A stretch of 64,000 bases of DNA from positions 62,001-126,000 of the forward strand of contig JANEZZ010002205.1 of NCBI GenBank assembly GCA_026122225.1. Reading direction: 5' to 3'. Made by a program: the position numbers and the translations under genes. The notes under the pieces are model-generated. The model did no database searches, was not told the DNA's origin, and saw only the letters and a program-made list of their open reading frames with translations. This DNA comes from Heloderma charlesbogerti (Eukaryota; Chordata; Lepidosauria; Squamata; Helodermatidae). Shown here one piece after another: positions 12,160 through 23,214 of the stretch (its first letter is position 1; the number at the start of each line of letters is the position of its first letter).

Positions 12160-12560
12160 AGCCTCTTTTCCCTTTTTGTGTCTAGCTTTGTGATTGTTCT
12201 AGACTAGCCTATGCCTGCTCCTCTACTCAGTAGAGGTTAAAAGCAGAGTCCCACTGGTGTGAAAGTGTGTGTTACAAGACAAATAAATGGAAAAAAGTTA
12301 GTTAAAATAAAAAATAAAAATAATTAAAAAAAATGTTAGGGGCCTCCCCCTTGACCTCCCCTGCCAAACTCCCCTGGCCAACTCCTATTTGCTCCCCCTG
12401 TTTGCTCGCTCTGTTCGCTCGCTCTCTGGGAGCTTGCCTGCTTCTGTAGTCCCTGGACCAGCTGGAGCAGCTTGCTCTGCTCTGCTCTGCTCTGCTCAGC
12501 TGGGAGGCGGGAAACCATTAAGGCGCTTTGGCCTGCTTTAAGGCGCTTTGGCCTGCTTTC

Positions 12561-13416
12561 TGTGTGCGTGTACTAGGGGGTGTTACTTCTGAGTAAACCC
12601 ATTGGCTGTAAGGCTTTCCTTTCCTGGGCGTAAGTGCCATTGAAATCTACATGGCTTGCTTCTGAGTAGGCACGTATAGGAGTGCATTGTAAGTCTACTT
12701 AGAGTAGCAGTCTTAAGCTCTCCCATCCCCTTCAATGCATTTACTTGGAACTTCCCCCTCCCATTGACTTCACTGACTGCTTCTTCTCCCTTTAGCTCAC
12801 CAGTCTGATGGGCTTTTTTCCTCTCGGGTGATGGGGAAGTCTCCCTTCTCAGCCACGCAGGAGAAAGGCTTGACAGTTTGGATTTCAATGTGTATTAAAA
12901 GTGCTTTTGACTGGGGAGCCAGTCAGCCACTATCTCTCCTTTTAGCCCACCTTACAGGGTCGTTGGGAAGCCAGAATAAGGGGGAAGAGAAACAACAGGG
13001 CTGGGGGGGGGGGTAACAAGCCAAGTCTAATGAAGAAGTTGTCCCTGTGAATTGGTTGCCTGGGGGGATGGGCTCTAGGGATGTGGATGCTGCAGACACG
13101 AGTTTGCTTAAAGGGAAAAACAAAAGGGCTCAGAAGGCAGGGAGGAGACTAGCCAGAGCGGGAAACTGAAGCGGAGCAGAAGGGGGCGAGGGAGGGAGGA
13201 ATCGGCAAGAGGAGGAGGCAGGAACACAGATGAGGTAATCAGACCCAACCCAGACTCCATCCAGACTCCTCCTAGCCATCAAGAAGAGACTTCGATTAGA
13301 GCTCAATGGAAATGGCACAGAGCCCCAGGCTACAGCGATGAGAAGCCGGGTCTTTAAGGGCTGTGGAAACAGGAAGAGGGGAAGATGTGGTTGGGGAAAC
13401 ATCACAACACAGTTGC
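12561..13416. other. Intron sequence; decayed short TIR element at the start
   Basis: 12565-12720 resembles the CAGTGCAATCC-type element (CTTCTGAGTAAACCCATTGG, GCTTCTGAGTAGGCACG). The rest is unique-looking, with a G-run at 13003-13012. No gene. Confidence 0.5.
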
Positions 13417-13424
13417 AAACAAAG

Positions 13425-14343
13425 TAGGGATGTACGAAATTCTGCTACGGATCTCGGGGAGGCCAAATGCCAGCGCATTCGGCCCCCCAGAATCGGTGGC
13501 GGAATGGCCTGCCCCCCCGCCCCCCCCCCCCCCGGGACGAGACTTAACTTGGGCGGATCTTCCTGGCGGCGGCGGCTCTGGTGGCAGTTCGGTGGCAGCA
13601 GCTGCGGCGGCCGTTCTTCCGACCAGCTGCCACCGCCGCCATTTCCAGTTTTAAAAAAAAAAATGTGATAGGCTGCGTAAAGATTTATGTAGCATATCAC
13701 GGCTAGGTTTTTTAAAAAAAAACCCGTGATAGGCTACATAAATCTTTACGTAGCCTATCACGGCTGACTTAAAAAACCCCAAAAAAACGCGTGTACGCAA
13801 ATGGCGGCGGCCATGGCCGCCGCCATTTGCGTTCCTTATTTTGGCACATCTTAGTCTACGTAAACATTTACGTAGACTAAGACGGCGAAAATAAGGGGAA
13901 TGCAAATAGCGTAGCATCTACGCTATTTGCGTTCCCCTTATTTTCGCCGTCTTAGCATACATAAATGTTTACGTAGACTAAGACGTGCCAAAATAAGGAA
14001 CACAAATGGCGGCAGCCGTGGCCGCCGCTATTTGCATACGTGCGTTTTTTTTGTTTTTGTTTTTAAGTCAGCTGTGATAGGCTACGTAAACATTTACGTA
14101 GCCTATCACGGCTGACTGCAGGGACGCAAACGGCAGCGGCTACGGCCGCCGCCATTTGCGTCTCCGCTAGCCAGCGGCCGGATGTCCAGGATTCTGCGGA
14201 GCACAGCCGGCCGGCCAGGATTCCGGGGGGGGGGATGGAGCGCCTCCCCTCCCCGGCCAGGATTCCAGGGGGAGGGATGGAACGCCTCCCCCCCCAACCA
14301 TAAACATAATCCGCGAAAGGTAAGTACTTTTCGTACATCCCTA
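13425..14343. mobile_element. Hairpin-ladder hAT-like element, copy 1 (919 bp, exact TSD)
   Basis: The TIRs are TAGGGATGTACGAAA and TTTTCGTACATCCCTA. The flanks carry the exact 8-bp duplication AAACAAAG (13417-13424 and 14344-14351), which indicates transposition and fits hAT. Between the ends lie nine consecutive near-perfect palindromes: 13665-13700, 13726-13761, 13796-13831 (perfect over 36 bp), 13834-13896, 13895-13937, 13936-13998, 14001-14036, 14074-14109 and 14123-14162. They share motifs GTGATAGGCTACGTAAA, CGCAAATGGCGGC and CCTTATTTTGGC. The set is itself arranged symmetrically about 13917. There is no transposase, so movement would need one supplied elsewhere. Confidence 0.88.
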
Positions 14344-14351
14344 AAACAAAG

Positions 14352-14861
14352 CGAAGCCGGTAGCGTGGAAACATGCCCCAGGAGGCAAGCGAAGTGTGTC
14401 GCTGAAGATTTGCTGGCAGAGCAGAAGCCCCCCGGTGAATCCAGCGAGCCGTGCCATGTACTGCTCTCCAACCCCAGTGAAAAGTCCCTTCCACCCCGAA
14501 GATGGGGAGAGGTCAGAGGAATGAGGTGAAGTCATTCTCTGAAACACTCTGAAGTACAATTAGTGGGATGTGCACAGCAACTCTTCCCAACATCCTGTCA
14601 TGGGGTGAGGTACTGCCTGGTATCACAGTGAAATGTAGAGATGTCACCAGCTGTCTTTTTCCTGGGCTCAGAAATATCAGTGGCAGGGTTTCATAATGTC
14701 TCCAATATGAAGTGAGCATTACGATCCACAGATCCTTCTCTGGCTCAGGCTGAAATCAGATCGTCTGTGGGGGCGGGGGGGAGCTGAGCTACTTCCTGAT
14801 TGAGGAAACAGCTTGGCATATTCTGAAACAATCTGTTTTGAGCAGGGTGGTGGAGACGGTC
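14352..14861. other. Intron sequence without recognisable gene
   Basis: Unique-looking sequence between the hairpin-ladder element and a CR1-like LINE. Nothing further is recognised. Confidence 0.5.
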
Positions 14862-15868
14862 CATCACTTTCATACGAACATAAGAAGATCCCTGCTGGAT
14901 CACAGCAAGGGTCCATCTAGTCCAGCATTCTGCTCACACAGTAGCTAGCCAGCTGTCGACCAGGAAACCACAAGCAGGACACAAGTGCAACAGCACCCTC
15001 CCGCCCATGTTCCCCAGCAACTGGTGTACATAGGCATCCTGCCTCGGATTACTGGAGGTAGCCTACAGACATCAGGGCTAGCAGCCATTGATAGACTTCT
15101 CCAGGAATTTGTCTAACCCCCTTTTAAAGCCATCCAAGTGGTGGCCATCACTTCATCTTGAGGTACTACATCCTGCGGTGGTAAATCCCATAGTTTAACT
15201 ATGTGCTGTGTGAAGAAGTACTTCTTTTCATCTGTCCTGAATCTCCCACCAATCAGCTTCATGGGATGAGCCAGTTGGGTTCTAGTATTAGGAGAGAAGG
15301 AGAAAAATGTCTCCCTATCTGCCTTCTCCACACCATGCATCATTTTGTAGACCTCTATCATGTCTCCCCTGACCCTCCTTTTTTCCAAGCTAAACAATCC
15401 TAGCTGTTGTAACCTTCCCTCATAGGGAAGTTCCGCCAGACTCTTGGTCATTTTAGTTCCCATTTTCTGCATTTCCCCCACCATGTTTTAGGTGTGGTGA
15501 CCAGAACTATACACAGTATTCTAAGTGTGGTCGCACCATATGTTTGCATAAAGACAGTATGATATTGGCAGTTTTAGTCTCGGTCCCTTTCCTAACGATG
15601 CCTAACAGAGTTTCCATTTTTTACAGCAGCTGCCCGCTGGGTCGACATCTTCATTGAGCTGTCCACCACAACCCCAAGATCTCTTTGGTTGGTCACTGCT
15701 AGCTCCGATTCCATCAAGTTATATTTGAAGTTGGGATTTTGTGCCCCAACATGCATCACTTTACAGTTGCGTAAATTGAACCTCATTTGCCATGTTGATG
15801 CCCACTCTTCCAGTTTGGAGAGATCCTTTTGGAGCTCCTCACAACCCCTTTTTGTTTTGCCGCCCTAA
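14862..15868 (-). mobile_element. CR1-like LINE, second subfamily, 3' portion
   Basis: On the minus strand, 15786-15592 encodes the end of a reverse transcriptase (FNLRNCKVMHVG, QRDLGVVVDSSMKMSTQ). 15484-15113 encodes the usual C-terminus (GLFSLEKRRVRGDMIEVYKM, HPMKLIGGRFRTDEKKYF). The 3' end differs from the CR1 at 8117. It runs GTCCATCTAGTCCAGCATTC and ends in TTATGTTCGTATG-like text at 14862-14890. It is 5' truncated and has frameshifts. A plus-strand relative is at 61371-62018. Confidence 0.85.
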
Positions 15869-16115
15869 ATAATTTGGTGTCGGAACAAAACTAGAGCCAG
15901 TAGCGGAGTTATGGCCATGAACTTTCTACTTCCTGGACATTTGAATCAGACAAATGCAGATCTTCTTGGATCCAAGTTCCCCAATCTCCTCCCTGATCAT
16001 GTTCAGAGCATTGGACAGATACACCCTCACCTACTAATGCATCTCTTCTGCCACTACTATGGAGTCTCTGCTGCTTCCTGTTCACCATTTTGTTTCCCAC
16101 ATTAAGAGGCAACAT
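15869..16115. other. Unassigned sequence between two CR1-type fragments
   Basis: A 250-bp block that is not recognisably CR1 reverse transcriptase. It may be an upstream part of the preceding LINE or an older insertion. I cannot assign it. Confidence 0.35.
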
Positions 16116-16700
16116 AGAATCATAGAATAGTAGGGTTGGAAGGGGCCTATAAAACCACTGAGTCCAACCCCCTGCTCAATGCAGGAATCTAAGTTAAAAC
16201 ATCCCTGACAGATGGCTGTCCAGCTTCATCTTGAATGCCTCCAGTGTGGGAGAGCCCATCACCTCCCTAGGTAATTGGTTCCATTGTCATATTGCTCTAA
16301 CAGTCAGGAAGTCTTTCCTGATGTTCAGCTGGAATCTGGCTTCTTGTCACTTGAGCCCGTTATTCCATGTCCTGCACTTTGGGATGGTCGAGAAGAGATC
16401 CTGGCCTTCCTATCTGCGACAACCTTTCAAGTGCTTGAAGAGCGCTCTCCTATCTCCCCTCAGTCTTCTCTTCCCAAGGCTAAACATGCCCAGTTCTTTC
16501 CGTCTCTCCTCACAGGGCTTTGTTTCCAGTCCCCTGATCATCCTTGTTGCCCTCCTCTGAACCGTCTCCAGCTTGTCTGCATCCTTCTTAAAGTGTGGTG
16601 CCCAGAACTGGACACAGTACTCCAGATGAGTCCTCTACCAGTGCTGAGTAGAGGGGAACGTACTTCCCGGGATTTGGAAGCTATACTTCTATTAATGCAT
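16116..16700 (-). mobile_element. CR1 LINE 3' end
   Basis: The block starts with ATAGAATCATAGAATAGTAG and runs in the same order as 8125-8700: AGGAAGTCTTTCCTGATGTT, CTCAGTCTTCTCTTCCCAAG, CCAGTCCCCTGATCATCCTT. It is a 5'-truncated copy of the same CR1 subfamily, covering the 3' untranslated region and the last codons of ORF2. Confidence 0.88.
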
Positions 16701-16721
16701 CCCAAAATAGCATCATGGAAT

Positions 16722-16803
16722 GGTGGCTATGGATCAGCCTTCCTGGAAATGATGGGAGTTGTAGTCCAAAACATCTGGAGGGACCCAGATTGGAAAGGCT
16801 GCT
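16722..16803. mobile_element. Short element of the 'ACTACAACTCCCATC' type
   Basis: It contains GATGGGAGTTGTAGTCCAAA followed by ACATCTGGAGGGACCCAGATTGG and AAGGCTG. The same text recurs, in one orientation or the other, at 20369-20492, 28245-28375, 47803-47860 and 59966-60060. It is a common squamate palindromic repeat. Confidence 0.6.
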
Positions 16804-17693
16804 ATAGATGGTGTAGGGGAAAGGAATGTGTTTGGTTTGGGGGGAATACTTCACATTACCCATCCATGTAGTGTGCACACTCATGCGCAGATGCACACAC
16901 ACACACAGCAGACACACAGGCTTAAAAACAACAAGGCTAGGTAACCCTTCTCTCCCTCATCCAGCTGTGTCACCCAGAGGGGGCACAAAGCTGCTGCAAA
17001 AGAGGCCTTTTGTTCTCTCCTTTGCCTGGCACAATTTTCCACCCCCTGACAGTTCCCTACTGAGCCATGTCAGTTTTATCATAATGAATTGCCCTGAGCA
17101 TTACACAGCCGTTTCCACAATTAGCACTCATTTCTGAGACACCATAAGCCTCCCTGACCTGGAACTCAATGTGATGTACTGAGTTATCCCATACTAGTGA
17201 GGTATGGGGGGCAGGGGATGTGGTGGGGAGAGAGGGCCGAAAGCATCCGAAATACAGCCCTTCTACAGGGCTGTGAAGGCAAACTGGACAGGGCGATCGA
17301 TGTGCTTCTGGAATGGTGACACTATCAGTGAAGATCTATGCCCCGGGAGACCTTCTTCCTAAGCTACAGTATGATGTCAGTTTTGCTTTCTTTGCAGTTT
17401 CATTGTTGTATTCATCTCAAGTTCTTCCTGTACTGTTTATGAAGACCTATTTTGGTAAGATCTTATAAAAAATGAACCAAACAAAATCCTCACCATCCAA
17501 ATTCAGTAGGTACAGTTCTTCTCATCATGGAGAGGACTGTGTTGTACCTGCCTGTCATGCAACTGTTCAAAGTGAGGAGCCTGTTGTCAGAAAAAAAAAA
17601 AAAAGAGAGGTGGTAACCCTAATTCAGCACCACAAACTTAGGTAAATACACAAGGATTCAAAGTCATACTTTGAAGCACGTAACACCCCAAGC
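16804..17693. other. Intron sequence; unique-looking
   Basis: It carries a short CA run (16893-16918) and an A-run (17590-17604). 17060-17130 is AT-rich with CATAATGAATTGCC and ACAATTAGCACTCA and could be a conserved regulatory block (see findings). No coding sequence. Confidence 0.45.
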
Positions 17694-18097
17694 TGGGGAT
17701 GTACACACTGGGTAAAATCCGTTCCATGGGTGTTTCACGAAATGTCAGGCACCTTTCACTCCATCGTCCCGCCCACTGACAGAATTGGATTTTTTCAAAT
17801 TTGCGCAAATTTATATCTGAAAGTGCACAATTGCGCACATGCGAAAATGCACAAATTCCCCCAAATGTGCATTTTCACACTTTAGCCTATGGGGGACTGT
17901 GCATTTTTGGCCGTGTTTCTTTATCTTTTGCATATTATTCTGTGTGCAAATTTGCAAATTTGTGCAAATGCAGATTTGCACAAATTTGGGAACTAAAAAA
18001 GCCCTGACTTGATCTGATGTGTGGACGGTGGAACAAAAGTTCCTGCGGGTCCGCGAAACACAGACGGAACAGCTTTTACACAATCTGTACATCCCTA
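17694..18097. mobile_element. hAT-like non-autonomous element, family 2
   Basis: The left end TGGGGATGTACACACTGGGT and the right end TTTTACACAATCTGTACATC plus CCTA are imperfect TIRs. The interior has repeated AATTTGTGCAAAT and GCACAATTGCGCACATGCG motifs. No clear 8-bp target duplication is visible (CCCCAAGC against GTGACAAC), so this copy may be old or have a rearranged flank. Confidence 0.65.
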
Positions 18098-18751
18098 GTG
18101 ACAACACAGGTCAGGAGTAAGACAGAAAAGTCCCAGTATGTTTAAATGAAAGGTGTGAGTTTGTGGGAGTATCTGGGGATTCTGAACTATTGTTTTCGAG
18201 TTCCCTCTGGATATTTTGGAACTGTGAGCTGTGCCCCATTAGCCCATGGTAACACGCACACTGCCCCTCTGTATAGCTCTATGATTATGGAACCTATACA
18301 GATCTATGAGTATAAGAGTGCCAAGGGCCTATGAAGACTTCAATCTAGCCTGAGGGATAGCCCTCACTGGATTATTTATTTATTTATTTCCAGGGGGGAG
18401 TGCAAACTGTCAGGGATCCTGTCATTATCGACAGTGGCTTTGTGATGTTTCTTCCAAACCACCAGGATCCCTAGCAGAGCGGTGGGAGGAAGAGTTAATT
18501 TTATACACTGTATCTCACTGGCACCGGTGGACAGGGTGGCTCATTTGTATGTCAATAACCATCTGATGTGAGGGCAACATGGGTGGGGTGGGGGGACAAC
18601 ACCTGGTGTTCTTTGACTAATGAGGAGCAGAGGATCAATGCAAAGTCCCTAGAAGTATCTCAAGGGTTTCCTTCAAACATCTTCTCTCCTGCAGGGTGTG
18701 CTCAGTATCCAGAGAGTCACTGCTTTAGACACTGGCTTCTTTCTCTTACAG

Positions 18752-18876
18752 CCCCTTCTGCTGTGTCCATCATGCACCAGGTGAGCCGGACAGTGGACAG
18801 CATCACCCTCTCATGGTCACAGCCTGATCAGCCCAATGGAGTTATCCTGGACTATGAGCTGCAGTACTATGAGAAG
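18752..18876 (+). CDS. EPHB2: EPHB2 exon 6: first half of the second FNIII domain
   Basis: The acceptor is TTTCTCTTACAG and the donor is AAG|GTACCA. The exon is 125 nt and opens with CC, completing an alanine codon begun in exon 5 (phase 1). It ends on a full codon. It encodes 41 further residues starting [20 protein letters not shown] and ending in the strand LQYYEK, the A-C strands of the second fibronectin III repeat. This membrane-proximal repeat takes part in receptor packing. The next coding exon is 10.7 kb downstream. Confidence 0.95.
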
Positions 18877-19198
18877 GTACCAAGGGCCGAGGTGGGGTTG
18901 GGCATTTTTCACTTTTCCTAAAGGCACCATGAATCCGAAGGGTGGGTCAGTTGGCTTAGCTTGCCTCTCCTGAGCAGTCCTTCCTGCAGCAAAAGAGAGA
19001 CATTGGTCCCCCTCATTTTGTGTCAAGAGGTAGGGAATGTGTTCCCCCTGGTCTTCCAGGGTATGAGAGACTTCCATTACTAGGGCCTGCGATGTTCTGT
19101 GGCTTGGCTTTATCTCTCCCGCCTACATGAGCAGCCACCATAAAATGCAGACTCCATGGGCAATACTCTAGCCACAGAACAGCCACAACAGAGTGGGC

Positions 19199-19590
19199 AG
19201 TCCCCACTGATCAGAGCAAAGAGAGTCACATAATTGTCCATTTGGTCTTTGGTCTTTGTCCATTTTTTTTTTGTCTTTGGTCTTTGTCCATTTGTCTTTG
19301 TCTTTATCCATTGTTCTTTACATAATTGTCCATTTGGTCTTGGTCTTTGTCCATTTTTTTGGTCTTTGGACTTTGTCCGTTTGGTCTTTGGTCTTTGTCC
19401 ATCAGTCCCCACTGATCAGAACAAAGAGAGTCACATAATTGGGCTTGTCCATTTTTTTGGTCTTTGTCCATTTTTTGGGTCTTTGGTCTTTGTCCATTTA
19501 GCCTTTCGTTGTTGTCCATCAGTCCCCACCAATCAGAGCAAAGAGAGTCATATAACTGGGCTTGTCCATTTGGTCTTTAACCAAATTGGC
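19199..19590. repeat. Minisatellite with GTCTTTGTCCATTTG-type units
   Basis: Three copies of a block beginning CAGTCCCCACTGATCAGA (19199, 19403, 19519) alternate with variable runs of short units built from TTTGGTCTTTGTCCA. Copy-number variation is expected here. It lies in the intron after exon 6. Confidence 0.8.
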
Positions 19591-20368
19591 ACATGGCTTC
19601 CTTGCTGCCAATATGGCAGCTCCACTTTTGCTCAAGAGAATTGCAACATGTGAATAATAGCACAAGCATAGCCCTTCTCAGACATCCTGGAAGTGCATCT
19701 CTGGAGGGGCTGTGGGACTGGGTGCACCATCCCCTCCACTCGTGATCTTCCAGCTCCAGACAGGAAAGTCTAAAGAGGGAGCTTCAAGTGTGTTCACTGA
19801 GCATGGTTGCAGTCCTCTTCGTTCTTGAGAGCCCTGCACGATCACAAAAGCGATTGGGTATATTCAGTGACATTGAAAGGATGGCCAGAGTTATAGAATT
19901 TCATACCTTTAAATGCAAGGTGGGCAATTTCTTCTTCTTCTTCTTCTTCTTCTTCTTCTTCTTCTTCTTCTTCTTCTTCTTCTTCTTCCTTCCAGGGGCA
20001 TTCTGTCCTAGGAACACAGCATGGCCCAGAGCAGCCAAGCTGCTGGTTGAAGTGGGAACAAGGCTTATGGTGGTGGTGGAGGGATGTGTGTGTAATGCAG
20101 TCTTTGGGGGGCATCCTCTCAACCTATGAATTTTGGCTGGGGTGGATATTTCAGGCCATCACTAAAGCTAAGTGGGCCTAACTAGGCATAGGTAGGAATA
20201 GATATTCCACTCTGCCCCCCACTCCACCCCACAACCTAACTCAGGTTGTGCCAGAGTGAAAGAGACAGAACCATCCCCAAGGGATGTCACAAAACTGGAT
20301 TTTGAATTGTGACCAGATCTGTGCATTTGAGTTTATTTGAAGTGAGCTTCACAATTCCTCTAGAGCAG
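19591..20368. repeat. Intron sequence with a (CTT)n microsatellite
   Basis: A pure or nearly pure CTT run spans about 19929-19988. On the reverse strand it reads (GAA)n. Flanking sequence is unique-looking. Conceptual glutamate-rich or lysine-rich peptides across it are artefacts of the repeat. Confidence 0.85.
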
Positions 20369-20492
20369 TGGAACCTATGGCCCTCGAGAGGCCATTGGAT
20401 TACAGCTCCCATAATCCATGACCATTGCCCATGCTAGATGGGGCTGATGGATGTTGTAGCCAAGAACATCTGGAGGGCCACTGTTTCCCCAC
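20369..20492. mobile_element. Short element of the 'ACTACAACTCCCATC' type
   Basis: It reads ATTACAGCTCCCATAATCCA in the left part and GGCTGATGGATGTTGTAGCC with AACATCTGGAGGGCCAC in the right part. These are imperfect inverse copies of each other, so this is a fold-back repeat. Confidence 0.55.
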
Positions 20493-20849
20493 TGCTGTAC
20501 TTTACTGCTCAGGCTGTGAGAAGCTCTGAATTGTCTCCCAATAGGAAAATATATATATATATATTGAAAATGGAAAACTGGCAGTGAATTTACGTGTTAA
20601 ATTTTATGGGAAAGCATTGATTTAATCCTGGAGAACCACTTCTTTAGTTGTGAGAGCTGCTGTTTAAGAGAAACAGTAGGTGAATCCGATCCTGCTCTTC
20701 CTCTCTGGACCAAGCTCCTCATGACATGCAGTTGTGCGTTGATAGGAACATCAGAGGAATCCATCCTTTAGTCAGCTCAGCCCCCTGGGCCCTGGCTCGC
20801 TTTCCCACTGCATAAAGTCAGGCCAGCTCACAGATTTCCTTTTTTTAAA

Positions 20850-21085
20850 AATCATGTAAAGCAATTTGTGCAAATCATGCCCGCAGTTGGTGCAAATCAC
20901 CCACAGTGTGGCTGTAATTTGTGCAAATTGCATCTGTCATTTGCACAAATTGCCCCCCCCCATGAAAAAGCTCTCTGATTTCGGGGACGACCCCCCGGCT
21001 CAGCTTGCAAATGTAAGCCAAGTCAGGGGTGCCATGGGAATCCAAAAAGGGATGGATTTCCGGGCGATAGACATCCCTATGTTGA
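20850..21085. mobile_element. hAT-like family 2 fragment
   Basis: AATTTGTGCAAAT-type direct and inverted motifs are followed by a right end GATAGACATCCCTA matching the family TIR. The left end is not evident, so the copy is probably truncated. Confidence 0.5.
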
Positions 21086-22789
21086 TCCCCCGCACCCAAC
21101 CAAAGTTTTGTGTTTTTTTATTTTCCATTGTGTTTCACAAAATGCAGCAGGAGAGCACTCACTTAGTAGCAGAAGACTACCATGAGCAGCTTCGTAACCC
21201 CTTCCCATTAAAATTGGGTTGGACAACCTTCTTTCTGTCAAGGGCAAGCAGGTCAGAGTCTGCATGTTGGCAGTGGATAGGGCCAAATCTAGTGGTGGAC
21301 AGGGCAGAGCCCAAAGTGTGTGGGTATCCTCTGCTCTCATTCTACCATCTCTTTTTCCCTCCCTTCCTCATCCTTCCTGCCCATCAGGCTGCCAAGAAAA
21401 GGACAGATGGCTCTTACCAGAGGTCTGAACTGATCTCACGCAGAGGGCTTTTGAAAGTAGGCCAAGGTTCCCCACCCCTGCACTAAAAGTCAGTGCTGAG
21501 CTGAAATACCGCCCCCACACACACGCACACACACATACACACACACCCCTTCACTATTTCGTTGGGAGGCTACGTACTGGGGGAGGGCATTTCTACCGGC
21601 ATTGGGGAGGCTCATACAAGGCTGAATTCAGCACCAAACTTACAGATCAGACACATCATCTGCTGGTGTGTTCCATTTTTGTTTGTTTGTTTACCCACAA
21701 GACTTCAGAATGAGAGCAGAAATAATGGTGCATACTCTAATCTGGCTTCATCATGGCACCATGTGATGGTACCTGAAGCCAATTCGAAGTAAGAGCTATG
21801 CTTCTTGTCCTCACACTAGGCCCTGTGTAGTATTATCATTATCATTATCAATATTAAGTGGTGTTCCCAGTAATTAGGGATGTGATCAGCCCTGCCCCTC
21901 AGCTCCCTGAAACATGCAGCAAAAACAGCAAGCAGGGGAGAGGCACCACTTTCAAATCCTAAAATGAAATTTTAGCTAAAATTACTCCCTCCACACAACA
22001 CACACACACACACCTGCTTTCCCCTCATGGCAATAATTAATAGGAGAAGTGCTGGAGGGGAAAGGGTCTGTAACACACACATACTCTCTATTTCATGCCC
22101 ATCTTCTCATCCATATTTAGGAATGGGCAAATCTGTCTATTTCTAGTTCATGTCACTTTCAGATACATTCACCCCTCAGTCCATTCTGTCTGGTTTCCAT
22201 AAATCTGCTTTTTTTAAAAATCACATTTGACTTCGTATTTTGATATGTATGTTCAATGTATATTCTCTCAAAATATGCATTTCTAAACTTATTTTCTCGA
22301 AAAAAATGCCCATTTTAAAATGTATTTGTGTGAGTGTGCGCGTGCATGTTTTAACTTGAGAACTGTGTTATAACATTCGGGAAATTTGAAACCCAGTCAG
22401 TAATTAAGTTCTGATCTGCACATTAATCCAGGAGGTACAAATTGGGTCAGTTTGTTTCAAAATTGGGAAAGACTGAGCATCCATATTGAAATTGCAGCCT
22501 CCGCTACCACATTTTTTTCGTGGGGTGGGACAAAGCACGATTGAGTGTCATGTGCAAGTTGGCCCTCAGTGTGCATTGGGATGATCATCTGAGTTCTATG
22601 CCAAACTCAGTGTCTGAGAAATTTCACAACATCCCCTAGTCAGAAATGGCTACATGTCAGGATCTTCTGTCTTCAGCAGCATCTCCTGTGCAGGTTATAG
22701 TTCAGGATTCCCTCAGTGGGTCAGTCCAGGCTATATTTTTGCCATAGTGGTTGATAGCCCCAAATTACTATATTTTAGGTTCCTATATA
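21086..22789. other. Intron sequence with CA-rich stretches
   Basis: A CA repeat lies at 21513-21548 and another short one near 21999-22012. AT-rich sequence with ATTTT-type motifs lies at 22200-22330. No gene was seen. Confidence 0.5.
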
Positions 22790-23214
22790 TAAGGATGTCG
22801 GAGAAATCCACAACGGAATCAAATGAATTTGGATTTTCATGAACCTGACCTGTGGATTCCACAGCGCACTGTTTTTTCCCCTGTTGAGTAGATTCCACGG
22901 ACTTGTGGACTGGTTTTCTATCATTCTCAAATTGTGCAAAAATTTTGTCATAGGAAAACATGTCCTCTTCTTGTTTTTTGCTTTAAAAAAAAAATGACAA
23001 AAAATGTGAATGTCCCCCATAGGATAAAGTGTGAAAATGTGCATTTAGGGGGAATTTGTGCATCTTTGCACATGTGAAATTGTGCAAATATGCATTTGTG
23101 CAAATTCGGAAACAAAAAACATCCAGTTCCTGCTGTGGGTATACAATGGAATGAAAGGCGCCTGACAATCCATGAATCAGAGGGAACAGATTTTACACAA
23201 TCCATACATTCCTA
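22790..23214. mobile_element. hAT-like non-autonomous element, family 2
   Basis: The left end TAAGGATGTCGGAGAAATCC and the right end TTTTACACAATCCATACATT plus CCTA are family 2 TIRs with some decay. The interior has AATTGTGCAAATATGCATTTG and relatives. The flanking 8-mers CCTATATA and CTTGTATG agree at five positions, a weak target duplication. Confidence 0.6.

Larger units (their letters stand above)
8117..12560 (-). mobile_element. Near full-length CR1 LINE, inactive
   Basis: Read on the minus strand, about 4.4 kb runs from a 5' region (12160-12560) through ORF1 and ORF2 to the CR1 3' tail with its ATTCTATGATTC-type 8-bp repeats (8117-8150). CR1 retrotransposons copy themselves by target-primed reverse transcription and are usually strongly 5' truncated, so this length is uncommon. 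The 5' region has an exact 20-bp tandem duplication (12521-12560) and a CTCTG run (12473-12500), perhaps part of the internal promoter. Stops and a frameshift (see the ORF entries) make this copy dead. It is the longest CR1 copy in the window. Confidence 0.92.

Noticed and set aside
13363..14559. Open frames of 90-145 codons over the GC-rich palindromes (also at 27000-27740, 51813-52856 and 57492-58462)
   Set aside because: They occur in every copy of the hairpin-ladder element in shifting frames and on both strands, and do not resemble a transposase or any protein family.
1..18751. EPHB2 exons 4-5 (first FNIII domain) upstream of exon 6
   Set aside because: Searched for the FNIII-1 motifs and splice-bounded frames of 156 and 336 nt; nothing fits, so they lie before the window.
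19842..20122. Polyglutamate and polylysine open frames
   Set aside because: Produced by the CTT/GAA microsatellite; no other coding evidence.
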